A stretch of DNA of 64,000 nucleotides from Gautieria morchelliformis (taxonomy: Eukaryota > Basidiomycota > Agaricomycetes > Gomphales > Gomphaceae): NCBI GenBank assembly GCA_015179125.1, contig WHVA01000149.1:124001-188000 (forward strand), given 5' to 3'. Every line of letters starts with the position of its first letter. The stretch's first letter is position 1. The notes under the pieces were generated by a model, which did no database searches, was not told the DNA's origin, and was given only the letters and a program-made list of their open reading frames with translations. Made by a program: the position numbers and the translations under genes. Shown here piece after piece: positions 8,852-19,493 of this stretch.

Positions 8852-11800
8852 ATGTCGAGTAGCAACAACACGTACAAGATCGACCCCTTGAACGGGGATA
8901 ATTACGCGGCGTGGCGCCGGCGGCTCGAGTGGATACTCGATGACTCAGATCTGTGGGACGTGGCTATCGGCAGGGAGACGGAACCGAGACCGGCAGATGC
9001 CGACAACGTCACTGCGACCGAACAGCAGGAGATCGACGATTGGAGAAGGAAGGACAAGAAAGCTAGAAAAGAAATTTGCCTCAGAGTTGCCGATGAACAA
9101 CTAGTTTACATCAATCAGACGATGTCTGCGTTTGCTGTATGGACTAGTCTACAAGCAATATTCGAATCTAAGGGAGCAGTGGGGATTGTAAATCTCCGAA
9201 GAGACTTCTTCCGGACGCTTGCCGAGGACGGCGCGAACATGGAGGAGCACGTACGCAAGCTCCGCGGCATTCAACAGGAACTGAATGCGCGGGGGCATTA
9301 CATCAGTGACACCGAGTTCTCGAACACGTTGCTGACGTCATTACCAGATTCTTGGTCGGCATTTATTACGGCAGTAAACGCCAGTGGAGCCGGGACAACA
9401 GCTGATATATTAATAGCTCGGGTCCTCGATGAGGATCGAGCACGGAAAGCTGGATCGGCACGGCAGACGGCGCTTAAGGCGCAACAACGTCACAGGACCA
9501 GGAAAGATGACTCAGGAGCAACAAAGGGAAAGTGCCGAAATTGCGGCAAGAAGGGTCATTACGTGAAGGACTGTTGGGCGAAAGGTGGCGGCAAGGAGGG
9601 CCAAGCACCGAAATGGTTCAAATCAGGGAACAAAGAAACAGTCAAACAAGCAGAAGAAAAGGACTTCGCATTTGTATCTAAGGAGGTAGCATACAGTGCT
9701 ATATCCGCATCCGACTGGTTAGCCGATTCAGCGGCAACAACACACATAGCTAGAAGCCGAAATGATTTCGCTAGCTATGCCGAGGAACCATCAGAAATCG
9801 AAGGAATTTCACCCGGTGCGGTACTACATACACAAGGCCGAGGCACTATATACATGGAATTCAAGATCGGCGCCAAGACGAACACGATCGAGCTACGTGA
9901 CGTCAAACACGCACCAGATGCGCCGAACAACCTTATCAGCGTAGGGCGTTTAACTGATAAGGGCAACACGGCCACATTTTCAGGCACCGGCGTCGAATTC
10001 AAATCACGCGCCGGAGTTACCTTCGCACAGGGACAGAAGCGCGGGCGGTTATTCTGTATGAAGGCACGGGTCACTCGATCAGTCGAGGCACGGGACTTTG
10101 CCGCAGCGGCAAAAGGACGGTCATGGGACAAATGGCACAGGATACTCGGGCACGTCAACATAAACTCCATAAAATTATTGAAGTCTAACGATCTAGTCAC
10201 CGGACTTGAGATCGACGAATCAAACGAGCCGAGCCAGTGCAAGGCATGCATACAAGGCAAGCGGCATGTGGAGCCGTTCCCCAAAAGAGCCGAGGACACT
10301 GTAGAACAGGTCGGTGACCTGACAGTATCCGATGTATGGGGACCTGCCCAGACCGAGGGACCATCGCGTGAGAAATACTTTTATTCTTTCACGGACATCA
10401 AATCGAGGTACACGGTCATCTATTTTGGGAGCGCCAAAGATGAAGCGCTCAAACACTTCGAGACGTACAAGGCATTCCTCGAGACCCAAACAGGTCAGAA
10501 ACTGAAGAGGTTTCGCCCAGATAATGGAGGGGAATATGTCAATAAAAATTTCAAGGAATTTTGTGCAAAATATGGCATTATCATGGAGACCACAGCTCCA
10601 TACTCCCCAGCCCAGAATGGAATTGCCGAACGACTCAACCGGACCTTACTCGAGCACGCATGGGCAATGATATTTGCCAAGAACCTGCCAAAAATACTCT
10701 GGCCCGAGGCCGTGGCTTACGCGTGTTATATGAAAAATCAATCACCCACGCGAGCGCTTGGAGATGACGCAACGCCGTTCCAAGCACTATTCGGCAAGAA
10801 GCCGAACATAGCACGTCTAGAGGAATTCGGGACAAATTGTTGGGTTATGGTGCCGGATCAACGTCGAGCCAAACTTGATCCAAAGGCAGAAGAGCATATA
10901 TTCGTCGGAGTAGCAGAACATGCAAAAGCCTGGAGGTATTACAATAAAGCCTCAAAACATGTTCAAATTTCAAGAAATATTACATTCGACGAAAACGACA
11001 ACAAACTCTACCCTATCCCAGATAACGACGATGACGACACGGCACCGCTCGAGGGGGAGCACTCACCGTGCGAGCATGTGCCGGACCCGATCACATCTAC
11101 CCCACAGACGTCATCACCCCAGACAACACCCGTTCCTGATCCACCTGAACAAGCGCCAGCTCCACAGATTCGACGGAGCGCGCGTATCACTCAAAGACCG
11201 GATTACCGGAAGCTGAATAATTCAGGACGCACCGAGCAGGTTTACATAACGAGAGAAATCGTCACTGAACCTGAGAATTACAGAGCGGCGGTATCACGTG
11301 ATGATGCGCCGATCTGGGAGAAAGCGATGGAAATTGAGATGGATCAACACAAGACATTAGGAACATGGGAATTAACAGAACTACCACCCGGACGAGTAGC
11401 TATCGGTTGCCGATGGGTATACGCTGTCAAAACACAACCGGACGGACAATTCGATAAGGCTAAAGCGAGGGTTGTGGCTCAAGGATTCACACAGAGGCCA
11501 GGGATGGATTACTACGAGATAACCTCACCCGTGGTCAAATTCGATTCACTACGTGTTCTATTAGCGATCGCAAACACACTCGATTGGGAAATCGAAATGA
11601 TGGATGTCAAAGGCGCCTACCTCAATTCAACCATAGATGAGGAGATCTACATGCGCCAGCCCGATGGTTTTGATGATGGATCTGGACGCGTTCTAAGAAT
11701 ATACAGAGCGCTCTACGGACTCAAGCAATCGGGGCGAGCTTGGCATCAGCGCTTACGCAAATTACTACTCGATCTCGGCTTCCATCAAAGTACAGCCGAT

Positions 11801-12874
11801 GAATGCGTCTACATCAGACAAGATAAGGATTCAATCAAAGTCATATCAGTATATGTGGACGACTTTGGACTATTTGCTGACTCCAAAGGAGGGATGATTA
11901 AGCTCAAGGGGGAGCTTCATGGGAAATTCCCTTTAACAGATTTAGGAGAAATGAAGAAAATCTTGGGAATTAGAGTTGAGAGGAATAGGGATGAGGGAAC
12001 ACTGATCATGTCACAAGGGCATTACATCGACATCATACTTGATCGATTCAACATGACAACAGCACATTCTGTATCTACACCTCTGCATAAAATGATCAAA
12101 CTCACGACACCCATGGACTCGACAGGTCCAACTGCCGAAGTACCCTATGCCAAGGCGATCGGATCACTCATGTATGCAGCACTCAGCACGCGACCTGATT
12201 TGGCTTTTACCGTACAACATCTGAGCCAATTCACTACTACTTACGGAACCGAGCACTGGACGGCGATCAAGCACGCGCTCAGGTACCTCAAGGGGTCACG
12301 TGACGACGGCATAATCTTCCGACGAGACACTGGTCTCGACCTCGAAATATTTGTCGACTCGGATTATGCTAATAGAAACGACGCACTATCTATTAGTGGT
12401 TATGTAGCTATACTAGGAGGGGGAGCTATCGCATGGAGCTCGAAGAAGCAGCGAACGATCGCGCTATCTACCACGGAGGCCGAATACATGGCACTTACCG
12501 AGGGCGCCAAGCAATTAATCTGGCTGAGGCGTTTTATCGAGGAACTTGGAATCGATCAAACCCAGCCCACGTCACTTCGATCAGACAATCTAGGCGCCAT
12601 TACACTATCGCATGACGCAACGTATCATGCGCGTACCAAACACATCAATGTCGCATATCATTTCATCCGTGAGAAAGTGGTCTCTCACGAGGCATCACTT
12701 ACGTACGTACCGACGAAGGAGAACGTAGCGGACATATTTACAAAGGGACTAGACATGCATCAACATAGGTATCTATTAGGGAAATTAGGATTTTACCGAA
12801 GGGACTTCTCGCTGAGGGGGAGTGTTAGTAATCGGGACGATGACACCGCCGAGGCAGAGCCGGCACGCACTTAG
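8852..12874 (+). CDS. Copia gag-pol polyprotein, 1340 aa, intact
   Basis: A single frame from ATG 8852 to a TAG inside the 3' LTR. Order: N-terminal gag (GDNYAAWRRRLEWIL), a CCHC zinc knuckle CRNCGKKGHYVKDC near residue 228, aspartic protease (WLADSAATTH, about 290), integrase with H-H-C-C zinc finger (about 428-467) and a DDE core (SDVWGP about 493, RPDNGGEY about 555, E in AERLNRT about 592), reverse transcriptase with YVDDF near 1001, and RNase H (DSDYANRND about 1169, AEYMAL about 1211, KHINVAYHFIRE). Gag, integrase, then RT is the Copia order. No frameshift separates gag from pol, so gag excess must come from protein turnover or another route. All catalytic residues I looked for are present. 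Confidence 0.95.
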   Translation: MSSSNNTYKIDPLNGDNYAAWRRRLEWILDDSDLWDVAIGRETEPRPADADNVTATEQQEIDDWRRKDKKARKEICLRVADEQLVYINQTMSAFAVWTSLQAIFESKGAVGIVNLRRDFFRTLAEDGANMEEHVRKLRGIQQELNARGHYISDTEFSNTLLTSLPDSWSAFITAVNASGAGTTADILIARVLDEDRARKAGSARQTALKAQQRHRTRKDDSGATKGKCRNCGKKGHYVKDCWAKGGGKEGQAPKWFKSGNKETVKQAEEKDFAFVSKEVAYSAISASDWLADSAATTHIARSRNDFASYAEEPSEIEGISPGAVLHTQGRGTIYMEFKIGAKTNTIELRDVKHAPDAPNNLISVGRLTDKGNTATFSGTGVEFKSRAGVTFAQGQKRGRLFCMKARVTRSVEARDFAAAAKGRSWDKWHRILGHVNINSIKLLKSNDLVTGLEIDESNEPSQCKACIQGKRHVEPFPKRAEDTVEQVGDLTVSDVWGPAQTEGPSREKYFYSFTDIKSRYTVIYFGSAKDEALKHFETYKAFLETQTGQKLKRFRPDNGGEYVNKNFKEFCAKYGIIMETTAPYSPAQNGIAERLNRTLLEHAWAMIFAKNLPKILWPEAVAYACYMKNQSPTRALGDDATPFQALFGKKPNIARLEEFGTNCWVMVPDQRRAKLDPKAEEHIFVGVAEHAKAWRYYNKASKHVQISRNITFDENDNKLYPIPDNDDDDTAPLEGEHSPCEHVPDPITSTPQTSSPQTTPVPDPPEQAPAPQIRRSARITQRPDYRKLNNSGRTEQVYITREIVTEPENYRAAVSRDDAPIWEKAMEIEMDQHKTLGTWELTELPPGRVAIGCRWVYAVKTQPDGQFDKAKARVVAQGFTQRPGMDYYEITSPVVKFDSLRVLLAIANTLDWEIEMMDVKGAYLNSTIDEEIYMRQPDGFDDGSGRVLRIYRALYGLKQSGRAWHQRLRKLLLDLGFHQSTADECVYIRQDKDSIKVISVYVDDFGLFADSKGGMIKLKGELHGKFPLTDLGEMKKILGIRVERNRDEGTLIMSQGHYIDIILDRFNMTTAHSVSTPLHKMIKLTTPMDSTGPTAEVPYAKAIGSLMYAALSTRPDLAFTVQHLSQFTTTYGTEHWTAIKHALRYLKGSRDDGIIFRRDTGLDLEIFVDSDYANRNDALSISGYVAILGGGAIAWSSKKQRTIALSTTEAEYMALTEGAKQLIWLRRFIEELGIDQTQPTSLRSDNLGAITLSHDATYHARTKHINVAYHFIREKVVSHEASLTYVPTKENVADIFTKGLDMHQHRYLLGKLGFYRRDFSLRGSVSNRDDDTAEAEPART
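12811..12822 (+). other. Copia polypurine tract
   Basis: GCTGAGGGGGAG immediately upstream of the 3' LTR and within the last pol codons; the usual plus-strand primer position. Confidence 0.75.
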
Positions 12875-13044
12875 CCGAAGGTTCGAGATCGCTCTCGACC
12901 CCGGGTTGCTGGTGCACCGGCATCGCATCGGCACAGCAGCTCGAAGAGATTGGTAATACAATGGACATCATATTTTGTATATAAGGCAGAACGATCTACT
13001 TGAGATCATAGAATATCAGATCATTATATCTCCTTCGTTCCACA
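12823..13044 (+). repeat. Copia 3' LTR
   Basis: Same 222 bp as the 5' LTR, with the TATA box at 12978-12984. Its first 52 bp encode the last residues and stop of the polyprotein. Confidence 0.93.
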
Positions 13045-14327
13045 TAGTTGACGGAGACCCACCCCCCCTGTACATACAGTTCACTGCAGTGGACCTATCT
13101 GTAATACTTGTATTTTGAGAAGCTCTGGGTGAGTGATGCCGGCAGTATGAAAAAACTTTAGGGCGGCCGCGATACTGCTGGTGCTGCTGTTGTCGGGGCC
13201 TGTAATATTCTTCGTGCGTCACCTTAGCGCTCTCTTTATTTCGGAGCTATAGTTAGTTTTCCAGACCATGTCGTTATTGATGGCAGTCCTAACATCTGAC
13301 CCTTCCACACTGATTGGCAGCTCAGAGGCATCAGCAGAACAAAACCCAGGCGTTTCTGCCCCGTAATAATATTAATACGCCTTCGTATGACACTTAACAT
13401 TCTCGGAGTCGTCAATTCAGTTGTGCCTCAATTTGTCAGAAAGTGAGTACGCACACTGCGAGTGCACAGCACATCACCAGATCAAAGGCGGTGGCTCGGT
13501 TTTGACTTGACGGTGTCGCGCGATAGAGGCTCAAAGCTACAGTCAGGAAGTGGACGCGGAGGACAAACAACTCCACAGTCAGTGAAAAGCAGCCCAATTG
13601 CCCAAGTTGGAGGCGTGGGAGAACGCAGAACGTCATGTTCGAGAACCTCATCAATTTGCCCAAACATTCGCACTTCCACCTACCGCTGAGCACAGCATAA
13701 CAGGCTGGTTGCGGATCACATCCGTAGTCTGTTAGATGACGTGGCACAAATACAATGTGACCGAAACATAGATAGATTGTCGATGGAACAATAGCCAGAT
13801 AGTGCGGGGACAAATATAGCATGTCGGATTCTGTGCCGAAGGACATTAATAGTCCGTGCGTATGTGGGTTATGGGCGCGGGGGGTTCTGAAGTCCCGTGA
13901 TCGTTGAAATTAGGATCAGCCATGGCCTAAGTTTCCCCGCGCCATAACTTTCCTTTATTCGTGTTCTAAGCTGTCTCCCTGCGTGAGGAATTCGATGTCG
14001 TCGTTTCCCATAGTAGCCCCGGGAGAGTATCCCCGGGAAAGTGGTCATCACGAAAGCTAGGTTCTTAACCTTTCCACGCACAGCTTGTTGGTAGTGATCA
14101 ATGATCACTACCAATAAGCTGTGCGTGGGAAGGTTAAGCCGGCTCGGCCTGGGCCAGGCCGTGCCCATCACTAATACCGACCAGTGATAATGACCATCTG
14201 ATCATCTATCATCACTACTATGGTACCGGATTCCGCCGCATGCGTATTTAAACGATTGGAAAGTTGAAGATGAACCTCGTTCCGACGTCGACTTACTACT
14301 AGGCCGCTCCAAGGCATCAATGCCGTT
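13045..14327. other. Spacer with short repeats; no convincing gene
   Basis: Only short frames on both strands. A block near 13385-13475 (GTCGTCAATTCAGTTGTGCC region) recurs at 18050-18120, and the phrase around TACCGACCAGTGA at 14175 recurs near 16890. These are probably remnants of one old repeat. A long palindrome lies at 14064-14138, and a second small one (GGCCTGG-G-CCAGGCC) just after it at about 14146-14160. Confidence 0.5.
14064..14138. repeat. Near-perfect palindrome, 37-bp arms, 1-nt spacer
   Basis: The left arm 14064-14100 and right arm 14102-14138 are complementary at 35 of 37 positions and meet at GTGATCA-A-TGATCAC. Transcribed, it would form a long hairpin. There is no TSD and no ORF. 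It may be a degenerate foldback element or MITE, or a double-strand-break product. Confidence 0.8.
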
Positions 14328-15732
14328 ATGTTTGTGCTGCGGCTCCTGGGCTTTGTATCTCTGTCTGCCTTGCTATTCACCGTCGTTCTTTCTGAGAACA
14401 TGCACCGCCATACTGTTTTCTTTAATTTTGTGTGGGCGTACCTCCTGTATACGTCAGTCACGATCTTCACGTGCGTGCTTCAAGTGATCCTTTCAATCTA
14501 CAACTACTGAAGCCACTGGGTAAAAGAAATGTGGTGGAGTACATCGCTTTCACTCAAACAGAACAAACCTTGGGTGTGGCCACGATACTCAGTACTCTGG
14601 TGAATTCTGTGAGGTTCATGTGAGTATCGAGTTAATCATTATGTAAGGCCACTTCCGTACTCAGAGTCGTCATCCTCCTGATGGCAATATCGAATTACAG
14701 CGCCCTGACGGTCACCCTTAACCTTGTCATTCATGTGCGCGTCATCTGTAGATGAAAGTGTCCTGCTAATGTCTTATCCAGCTGTGGTTTGAAATGAGAG
14801 CTGCTTTCAGTTGCGTAAATACATGGATAACAAAGCTACGGACCTTCACGGTGAGTTATCACACGTCTATTAAGAATTGAGGTCGATTGAATTACGACAA
14901 AAGCTTCTAATCACACCTTATTTTATGGGAATAGTCCCCCTTGTGCGTACTGGGAGCTTTCTTTTGGCCACCCTCGCTGACTATCCCGTGTATGTCAGTG
15001 CCAGCTTTTTGACACCAACCAAACACACATGCTCAAAGCCATTAACTACTTGGAGCTTTCGCTGATCATTCTGACGTGCCTTTGGGATAGTCAGTTGTTA
15101 CCCTTACCAGTTTCCGTGTTAGTCATTAATGGTTTTTCAGTCCTTTTGGTTGTCACGTTTCGTAGCTATCGTCGTATTTTTCGACGAGTCCATATGGTTG
15201 ACATCATGACAATCTCTCTGCTGGTACGCCTCTCTGTTTTCTGTTTGCTTCGACTCCTCTCTGCCGCGTATGTTTCTCTTCGAATATCTCCAAGAATGAG
15301 ACTGACTACACAGTGATATGTCTCTAAGCATCATCATGACATGGATCGCCCTGCGTGATCGGGACCCAAATTCGAATGCGACCTTGATCATGGAAGATAC
15401 AATTAATATTGGCGAGTCGATTTGTGAGTATCACGCACGGCTTTCGAATGTCTTTCGCACACCATTGACGTATGCCCTTGGCCAAGCCTCTCTCGTCGCC
15501 TTTCTGTTACTTGGTCTACAGCGCGTAAGTCCTCTCCGATTGCTGTCCTGAGGCTGAAATAATTATTGATTGGGTATAGGACATATTGCAAGTTTGGCTT
15601 CCTTGCATTCATTTCGGTGCTCCACAGACTTGCGCCACTGGGTCAAACTCGGCTCTCGATAAGGAAGTCCTTGCCATTCCTAAAGATGGGGCGCCACCAG
15701 ACTCATTGCCTGATGTGCAGGATACTCATTAA
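14328..15732 (+). CDS. Probable seven-transmembrane receptor-like protein, multi-exon
   Basis: Plus-strand exons encode hydrophobic helices in an order typical of basidiomycete GPCR-like membrane proteins. Seen are a first helix pair (LLGFVSLSALLFTVVLSENM, 14328 on), ILLMAISNYSALTVTLNLVI near 14670-14730, LLITPYFMGIVPLVRTGSFL near 14905, a helix at 15040-15160, RRVHMVDIMTISLLVRLSVF near 15190, and a last helix YALGQASLVAFLLLGLQR ending at an intron GTAAGT...TATAG (about 15525-15579), then DILQVWLPCIHF and a tail with a TAA at 15730. The donor, acceptor and branch-like GCTAAT signals support splicing. I did not resolve every exon, and the true start may lie upstream, so decay cannot be excluded. 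The ligand and G-protein partner are unknown. Confidence 0.5.
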
Positions 15733-15784
15733 TACATATATGGGATATTCCTTTTCGTGATAGTTTGCCTATCGCAGGCACGCT

Positions 15785-15988
15785 GTGGTTATGCTAAGAA
15801 TTCCTAACATTGGTCACAGTTGCGATTCCATTGCCTTCTGCCTGCAACGCTGCTCATACGTCTTTCCCATCGTCGGCGGGCGCAAGATCCCGCACCGGCT
15901 TGACAATATTAACGCACTCGATATAACGCTCTCCGACGAACAGATCAAGTATCTGGAATCGCAATCAGTGTTCTCAGGCTGCAACTGA
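15785..15988 (+). pseudogene. Aldo/keto reductase C-terminal fragment
   Basis: The frame gives IAFCLQRCSYVFPIVGGRK followed by NINALDITLSDEQIKYLES, the well-known C-terminal signature of fungal aryl-alcohol-dehydrogenase-like aldo/keto reductases (NADPH-dependent). The N-terminal barrel with the Asp-Tyr-Lys-His catalytic set is missing, because the preceding sequence is the tail of the receptor gene. It is a gene remnant, not an enzyme. Confidence 0.75.
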
Positions 15989-17339
15989 GCTCGGCTTCTG
16001 CGGCGGCTGAGCCGGAGTCGAGCCGGCAAATGACAGGACGGGGGCCATGTGTGTGCACTGTGGCAGTCACCCAAGCTGCGTCCGACGTCTATGAGCTACT
16101 GTAGCGTTTAGTTCAAATCTAGGCATTCTTCCTTCCACTACGGCGGGGGGGTTTTCAAGTCGCGTGATCGTGGAAATTTGGAATCCTGACAATATGCCTG
16201 GAACCGCGTAAGTTCCGCGCACATGATCCACCTTTTCTTCCCGCAGATCTTCGCTTTCGTAGTTGGCAACACACGCCTGGATCATATGTAGAGACATGCT
16301 TGCAGGAAGTCATTGAAGGTTGGAGCTGGCTGAGGATGACGGTGGTGGTGTCGGACGGAGTGGTGAACTGTAGGCGGAAGAAGCTCAGATTGATACGCGA
16401 GCACGTGCTCGATAGTGCTTCTGGATCTACATTCCTGAGACACAGAACCCAGGCACACCATCAAAGAAGCCAGGGTCAATGAATGCCATCAAAGAGCCAG
16501 GCACCCAATCCATTCAAGCGATCGGGTCGGCAAAGGCCGGCGAGGCCTCGCGCCGCATCGACGGTCAAATGCAAATTCTGGGTGCCGCCCAGGTTCCCGG
16601 TTCTTGGACCGCATCAAAAACGAGGTTTGGCTGTACCTGACGAGCGTAGACGTGTGTCCAGCCCCTCACGTACTTTGGACGTCTGGACGTGCTTTACAAG
16701 GAAGCTATAGAGACCTTGACCTAGAAGAGGATATAGGACCACTCTAACAAGCTGGAAAATCGTGTCTTCATTCTGATTGCTGCAGCAAGGCAACCTGTGA
16801 GAGCATCGCTTCCTCCCCGTTCTCTGACAGACATCAAAATGGAACTCCAATTAGCATCCACAGGCATTGGAGGTGTTATCAACAGAATACCGACCAGTGA
16901 CAATGACCATCATTGCCGATCATTTTGCCTACCGACTTCGGCTTATCCCACACCAACCACAATGGAATAAGCTTGAGAAAACAACCTACGGTACTTGGCC
17001 ATTTGGGCCCAAGTTTTGAACGGTCATCTCCCTGCTGGGTCAATACCACCTCTCGTCGCAATTGACTCTCTCAAAGCATGATGATGGCAGTTGTCTGTGG
17101 AGGTGGATTATAGTAGCAGTCCGTCAGCCTAGCTAGGTGCCTTCAAATGCGGCCACGAATATATGGATTTACCCATGCTCACCCACCTCCCAGCCCACCA
17201 CATGACCTAGAACCCGTACTATTCCAGGTGTATTATTTTGCCATCCATTTCATCTGTAACACTTCGTGTGTTATGGGTGTGGGTGGATATCTGCTCGGCT
17301 GTCGAGGTGAGAGAATCCAACTCCTGATTATGGCAGCCA
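15989..17339. other. Spacer without recognisable gene
   Basis: No supported CDS. Fragments shared with 13.8-14.2 kb (the TTCAAGTCGCGTGATCGTGG phrase near 16150 and the TACCGACCAGTGACAATG phrase near 16893) mark an old dispersed repeat. Confidence 0.5.
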
Positions 17340-17474
17340 GTGCGCGCCGGCATCGCATCGGCAGAGCAGCTCGAAGGTATTAATAATAAAATGGACATGA
17401 CATTTAGTATATAAGGACAGGCAATCTTGAGTAGATTGAATATAACAGATTATTATTTACTCCTTCGTTCCACA
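17340..17474 (+). repeat. Truncated, diverged Copia LTR remnant
   Basis: Matches the 3' 60% of the 8551 Copia LTR: GCCGGCATCGCATCGGCA, a TATATAA box and the terminal ACTCCTTCGTTCCACA, with many differences. It shows an older wave of the same family. The 5' part is missing and no TSD is seen. Confidence 0.75.
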
Positions 17475-18120
17475 TGGACATGAGCACGCGAGCGACGACG
17501 CACTGTCCATGTCTCCAAAGAGCGCGGTGGCAGACTCAAAGTAGTCTCAGGCCATGCCGCTGTTGAACCCATGATTGTCCTCGTCGAGGTCAAGGATCTG
17601 GAGGAAGATGTTCATAGTCGATGATGTCGGCAGGGTCGTCGGGGTCGGGTGCGGGCGGGGCGGGAGTCAGTGTGCGTGGATATTCTTGGGCCGACACCGG
17701 TGTCACTGCTGAGGCCGTGGCCGCCGTCGTGCGGGGGCGACTGCTCCGCGCAAGCACTGGACATGGGGACCCTCCGTCGGCCTCGCCGTCGCGCATGCTG
17801 GTGTGCTCTGTGTCATGTTCGTGGGTCAGGCATGAGGCCAGAAGCAACTTCTGCACTGCACAATCTCAGCTACTGAATCAGTCCAGAGCGACAGGCCTAC
17901 AATGTCGTTAGCTCACCAATAAACATGTCCTTACCCTGTGACAAGCTATTCAAAGAGCCGTGGCCACTAACACGCCGTTTCCGAATATCCTAAAGCCAAA
18001 TTCTACCTACCCGGAATCGGCAGGCTAGGCGTTTCATAATACGCCTTCGGAGTCGTCAATTCAGTTGTGCCTCAGTTCGTCGGAAAGTGAGTACGCACAT
18101 TGCCAGTGCACAGCACATCA
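17475..18120. other. Spacer; low-complexity open frame only
   Basis: A minus frame at 17590-17856 is rich in Pro, Thr and Ala with no domain. The block near 18040-18120 repeats 13370-13475. Nothing else is supported. Confidence 0.45.
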
Positions 18121-19341
18121 CGTGAGACCAGAAGGTTCATCAAGTGCCATATCCGCCTCCAGTGCTTGTTGAAGTTCTTCTGTGTACCAAGTGGATAAGC
18201 CTTCCGTTGCGTTGCTACAGCCCCCGGCCAAATATTCGCCTGGCAGTGGTTGAAGCCATGCCTCCTCATCACTTGCCGTATGCACCTCCCATGGTTGAAG
18301 TTCTTCTGAGTACCACGTGGCATCAAGCTATCAACGTATGTGCAGGTGTGTTGTCTCATGGAGAGTCGCACCTGGCCATGTCCCACTCAACAATTGGCAC
18401 CTGATTTGACAGGGGTTCAAGTGCCATATACAGCGCAAAATCTAGAAATACGGCATTGCAACCTTTGTTCGAGGAGTTGCAGTGAATGGTAACATTATCC
18501 CCTTTGAGATCCCCATGACCAACACCACACCGATGCATCTTGTGTATTACCCTAGCAAGTACGTCTGGCTGAGGAGAAAGCTTGTCAACACTAAAGTGGA
18601 AGCGGCAAGCAAAGTGACTATACAAAATTCAATATTCATACCTAATTTAGGCCGAGTATATCGGCGGTCATCGCGCATGTTGTGGGACCGTCGATCAGTT
18701 CCATAATATGTCCAAATGTCGTTTCTCCAGTTGGGAGGACACTGGCGATTTATTAGCTCTCCACGGGGGCGATGCAACTCCAAATACCTTAAAATCTATA
18801 AGACCAAAGAACGGTGCGACCTACAGACATCCAGTCGTATGCTAAAATGCAAAGTGAAAAACATGCCTTGCAAAGCTCTCATACGATCATATGCCCAAGC
18901 TTCATTAGCGGCCATTCGGCCCCAGGAAACCAGTCAGCATTATCAAAATCACCCCAAAATCTTCGATACGGGGTCCAGCTCTCTTGAAACAATTTCACAA
19001 CCACAGGTGCGGCTGGCGTGTCGAGAAAATCTTTTGAAGTCATAATTCCCTTCCAGACTTGGGTCCATTTGCCCTCCCCGATATGAATGGAGGCTTGCAA
19101 CACCAGCTGGGGTATGGTCATGAAATTCTTCTGGATGAGCAGAGGGGGCTCGCGTGTTCCAGGCAGAGGAGGATCACGATATGATAGCATGTAATTCGTC
19201 ACGGCAAGTACTTGGCCTCCGAAGAGCTCGGTTGTACGTGGGCAACCTTTCCAATAAAACATCCGCCTCCTCGCTTATTCGAGGGCAACTGAAGTAGAAA
19301 AAACCATTTTCGATGTTCACAGTTGGTGCTTTTGGTGGCAT
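18121..19341 (-). pseudogene. Kinase-like repeat, copy a (minus strand)
   Basis: The minus-strand start MPPKAPTVNIENGFFYFSCP is followed, after a frameshift, by QVLAVTNYMLSYRDPP, the ATP-loop region GEGKWTQVWKGIM, PVVVKLFQES, then the catalytic loop GHGDLKGDNV and LDFA further on. This is a protein-kinase-like fold: the Lys in VVVK, the HGDL...N loop, and DFA where DFG is usual. The C-terminal tail has the TQKNF repeats in a shifted frame. Stops and frameshifts make it a relic. Two closer relatives lie at 24595 and 36538 on the other strand. The F-box gene starts 153 bp away, divergently. Confidence 0.65.
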
Positions 19342-19493
19342 GTGAACTCCGACTCGCATCCGAACCATCTCAGTCAAGGGCCACGTTTCTTTCTCGTGTC
19401 TTACACAGTCAGCCTGGGGGTAAGTTCTATTCGACATGCCTCCACCAAATGCTATAGTAACTTTATTAGGCATCAACAGGTTTGAAAAACACC

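Larger units (their letters stand above)
8551..13044 (+). mobile_element. Complete Ty1/Copia retrotransposon, TSD TAGTT
   Basis: A 4494-bp element with 222-bp LTRs that look identical by eye, flanked by TAGTT at 8546-8550 and 13045-13049. Between them lie a half-tRNA-type primer-binding site, one uninterrupted 1340-codon gag-pol frame and a polypurine tract. LTR identity plus the intact frame indicates a very recent insertion, possibly still competent. Confidence 0.95.
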
